From the NCBI GenBank assembly GCA_038248745.1, contig JBBRXC010000099.1:1-6275 (forward strand): 6,275 nt of DNA, given 5' to 3'. The position numbers were made by a program, and so were the translations under genes. Of this stretch, positions 4,229 to 6,275 are shown piece by piece. Every line of letters starts with the position of its first letter. The stretch's first letter is position 1. Source of the stretch: JAENWH01 sp038248745. GTDB taxonomy: Bacteria; Bacillota; Clostridia; Peptostreptococcales; Anaerovoracaceae. The notes under the pieces are model-generated. The model saw only the letters and a list, made by a program, of their open reading frames with translations. It did not search any database and was not told the origin of the DNA.

Positions 4229-5582
4229 ATTTTAATTGTTGGGCGACACTTTCAAAAGAGGTGGAGCCTTTGGATTTTTTTGCCTTTATGCAGGCACGAA
4301 TATCAATTTTTTCGTAGATGTCTTCCTCGAATAGGGGTGAAAATCCTTGGAATTCGTCTAAAGTAAGATCTTCGATGGCTTTTCCGGCGTTTACACAATA
4401 GAGAACGATTTTGCCAATGATTTCATGGCAGTCTCTGAAAGGGAGTCCTTTGGAAACCAAATAGTCTGCGGCATCTGTTGCGTTCATAAATCCTGTCTTC
4501 GCAGCTTTTTCCATAATATCTGTATTTACTTTTATGGTGGAAATCATTTCTATGAAAATATTAATTGAATTTTTTAGGGTATCACCTGCATCAAAAACGG
4601 GGAGTTTATCCTCTTGCATATCTTTATTATAGGCCAGTGGAAGGCCCTTCATGATGGTTAATAAAGTGAATAAGTCTCCATAAACCCGACCTGTTTTTCC
4701 ACGAATCAATTCGGCCATATCTGGGTTTTTCTTTTGCGGCATAATGCTGCTGCCAGTACTGAAGGCGTCATCCATCTCAATAAAATTAAATTCAGTAGAG
4801 CTCCAAAGAATCAGTTCTTCGCAAAATCTGGAAAGATGCATCATCGTGATAGAGCAACAACTTAGAAATTCTATCGCAAAATCACGATCGCTTACTGCGT
4901 CCATTCCGTTGGGGCAAATATTTGCAAAATCAAGTTCTTTTGCTAAGAAATCTCTATCAGTATTATAAGTAGTTCCTGCCAGTGCTCCGGCGCCTAGAGG
5001 CATGTAATCAGTACGCTTAAAGCAGTCTTCAAAACGCTCTTTGTCCCTTTTAAACATTTGGTAATACGCCAAAAGATGATATGCGAAGGTTACAGGTTGT
5101 GCCCTTTGAAGATGGGTGTAGCCTGGCATTACCGTATCCTGATGTTTAGTGGCGATACCGTGCAATGTATTTTTGAGGGAATCAAGCAACCCTTCAATCT
5201 GTAAAATTTCTTCTTTTAAATACAGTCGGATATCAACGGCAACCTGATCATTACGGCTTCTAGCGGTATGAAGTTTTTTGCCTGTAGAACCAATTCGCTC
5301 TGTCAAAATGCTTTCAATATTCATATGAATATCTTCTTGCGCAGTAGAAAATTTTATTTTGCCAGCGTCAATATCCTGTAAAATATCAAGAAGAGCACTC
5401 TCTATTTGGAGAGCCTCTTCTTTTGTTAATATATTCTGTTTGGCAAGCATTTTGCTGTGAGCGATGCTGCCAGCTATGTCCTGGCTGTATAGCCTTTGGT
5501 CGAATTCAATGGAAGCGTTAAATTCCTCAGCCGACGAATTCGCCGCCTTTGAGAACCTTCCTTTCCAAAGTTTGTTGCTCAT
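4215..5582 (-). CDS. argH: Argininosuccinate lyase ArgH
   Basis: ArgH splits argininosuccinate into arginine and fumarate, the last step of arginine synthesis, as a cytoplasmic tetramer of the fumarase/aspartase superfamily. The 455-residue length is typical. Landmarks are the start LWKGRFSK (5-12), HTARSRNDQ (105-113), GYTHLQRAQP (154-163, with the conserved catalytic His157), and the superfamily signature GSSIMPQKKNPD (277-288) with the mobile catalytic serine loop. All key residues seem intact. The frame stays open upstream to a GTG at 5622-5624, but the ATG at 5580-5582 has AGGAGG (5588-5593) five bases before it and gives the conserved N-terminus, so it is the start. It lies downstream of argG on the same strand and overlaps it by 56 bp. 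Its last three residues, SPL, and stop lie in the 33-bp inverted repeat. Confidence 0.96.
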   Translation of the reverse strand: MSNKLWKGRFSKAANSSAEEFNASIEFDQRLYSQDIAGSIAHSKMLAKQNILTKEEALQIESALLDILQDIDAGKIKFSTAQEDIHMNIESILTERIGSTGKKLHTARSRNDQVAVDIRLYLKEEILQIEGLLDSLKNTLHGIATKHQDTVMPGYTHLQRAQPVTFAYHLLAYYQMFKRDKERFEDCFKRTDYMPLGAGALAGTTYNTDRDFLAKELDFANICPNGMDAVSDRDFAIEFLSCCSITMMHLSRFCEELILWSSTEFNFIEMDDAFSTGSSIMPQKKNPDMAELIRGKTGRVYGDLFTLLTIMKGLPLAYNKDMQEDKLPVFDAGDTLKNSINIFIEMISTIKVNTDIMEKAAKTGFMNATDAADYLVSKGLPFRDCHEIIGKIVLYCVNAGKAIEDLTLDEFQGFSPLFEEDIYEKIDIRACIKAKKSKGSTSFESVAQQLKSSPL

Positions 5583-6275
5583 CTGATCCTCCTTTTTTCT
5601 GTCTCTGCAGTTTCTGGATAGCACGAATTTTCAGCGGCAAAGAGAACAAGTTGATAAAGCCTTCTGCATCACTCTGGTCATAGATCTCATCCTTGCTGAA
5701 CGTTGCATATTCCTCACTGTATAGGGAATAGTCTGATTTGCTTGCGACTGGGATACAATTCCCTTTATAAAGTTTAACCTTTATCACGCCAGTTACTTCT
5801 TTCTGCGTAATATCTACGAATGCGGAAAGAGCTTCTCTCAAAGGAGTGAACCATAATCCATCATATACCATCTGAGCAAACTTAAGTGAAATTGTATTTT
5901 TGTAATTCAGGGTATCTCTGTCTAATACTAATTTTTCCAAAGCCGAATGGGCTTTGTAAAGAATTGTACCACCTGGCGTCTCGTAAACGCCACGAGATTT
6001 CATCCCAACTAGTCTATTTTCAACAATATCAATGGTGCCAACACCATTGGCGCTTCCCAAATCGTTTAATGTTGTTAAAAGTTCAACTGGCCCCATTTTC
6101 TTATGATTCACAGAGACAGGAATTCCCTTATGAAACCCTATTTCAACAAATGTGGGCATGTCTGGTGCTTTTTCGATAGGAACACTTAATACAAGGATAT
6201 CCTCCTGGTGCTCATTCCATGGGTTTTCAAGATTTCCGCCTTCATGACTGATGTGCCATATGTTTTCATCTCTAC
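5527..6275 (-). CDS. argG: Argininosuccinate synthase ArgG, C-terminal part (5' end outside the window)
   Basis: ArgG joins citrulline and aspartate using ATP to make argininosuccinate, the substrate of ArgH. The frame is open to the right edge, giving 248 residues; the N-terminal ATP-binding domain lies outside. Visible family features are RDENIWHISHEGG, NPWNE, APDMPTFVEIGFHKGIPV, NGVGTIDIVENRLVGMKSRGVYETPGG and EGFINLFSLPLKIRA. Most ArgG proteins end a few residues after this last motif. Here about 29 more residues follow, rich in Lys, Gln, Glu and Gly, and run across the argH ribosome binding site and its first 18 codons. The tail may be real, or it may come from a one-base indel in the six-A run (5593-5598). 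The promoter is outside the window. Confidence 0.94.
   Translation of the reverse strand, partial: RDENIWHISHEGGNLENPWNEHQEDILVLSVPIEKAPDMPTFVEIGFHKGIPVSVNHKKMGPVELLTTLNDLGSANGVGTIDIVENRLVGMKSRGVYETPGGTILYKAHSALEKLVLDRDTLNYKNTISLKFAQMVYDGLWFTPLREALSAFVDITQKEVTGVIKVKLYKGNCIPVASKSDYSLYSEEYATFSKDEIYDQSDAEGFINLFSLPLKIRAIQKLQRQKKGGSDEQQTLERKVLKGGEFVG
5588..5593 (-). promoter_or_regulatory. Ribosome binding site that fixes the argH start, inside argG
   Basis: AGGAGG on the minus strand, preceded by A residues, sits five bases before the argH ATG at 5582. It lies within the argG frame, where it is read as part of Lys-Gly-Gly, so argH translation is likely coupled to passage of ribosomes finishing argG. 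Confidence 0.8.

Noticed and set aside
4175..4366. Small plus-strand frame crossing the end of argH
   Set aside because: It is antisense to conserved ArgH codons and runs through the terminator; no ribosome binding site supports it.
5583..5624. N-terminally extended ArgH from the GTG at 5622-5624
   Set aside because: It would add 14 residues not seen in ArgH proteins and ignores the AGGAGG directly before the ATG at 5582.
5527..5624. Programmed frameshift making an ArgG-ArgH fusion
   Set aside because: The argH frame is open over the argG tail, but no convincing slippery site with stimulatory structure is seen, and argH has its own strong ribosome binding site.

Overview
The window looks like chromosomal DNA from a low-GC anaerobic Firmicute, most likely a member of the Clostridia. 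The reasons are the AT-rich codon use, strong purine-rich AGGAGG-type ribosome binding sites before almost every gene, a near-consensus sigma-A promoter, a biotin-free oxaloacetate decarboxylase/pyruvate carboxylase-type alpha subunit, and a stand-alone MOSC protein beside moaC. The genus cannot be fixed from the sequence alone.

Layout. (1) 1-1462, plus strand: the 3' end of a molybdenum cofactor (Moco) operon, with truncated moaA, then moaC, then a MOSC-domain gene that overlaps moaC by 23 bp. MoaA and MoaC together make cyclic pyranopterin monophosphate from GTP; the MOSC protein probably acts in sulfur or cofactor handling. (2) 1463-1636: an intergenic stretch with a clear promoter (TTGGCA-17-TATAAT), a 10-bp inverted repeat flanking that promoter, and an 18-bp tandem repeat in the predicted leader. 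(3) 1637-3034, plus: a carboxyltransferase of the OadA/PycB family with no biotin domain, followed by an intrinsic terminator. (4) 3188-3919, plus: a Fic-fold protein whose AMP-transfer motif and inhibitory motif are both degenerate. (5) 3920-4214: a repeat-rich convergent intergenic region. It holds nested palindromes, three terminator-like hairpins, two perfect DnaA boxes plus one near match, and a 33-bp near-perfect inverted repeat whose two arms contain the stop codons of the genes on both sides. (6) 4215-6275, minus: argH and the 3' two-thirds of argG, the last two enzymes of arginine synthesis, with an unusual 56-bp overlap.

Most genes are housekeeping. The parts most worth a second look are the degenerate Fic protein and the 3906-4228 region. 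In that region an inverted duplication of gene-end sequence, DnaA-box hairpins and repeated ATTGCAA-containing modules sit together. I see no CRISPR array, tRNA, rRNA, transposase or phage gene, and no complete multi-gene system that is obviously new.
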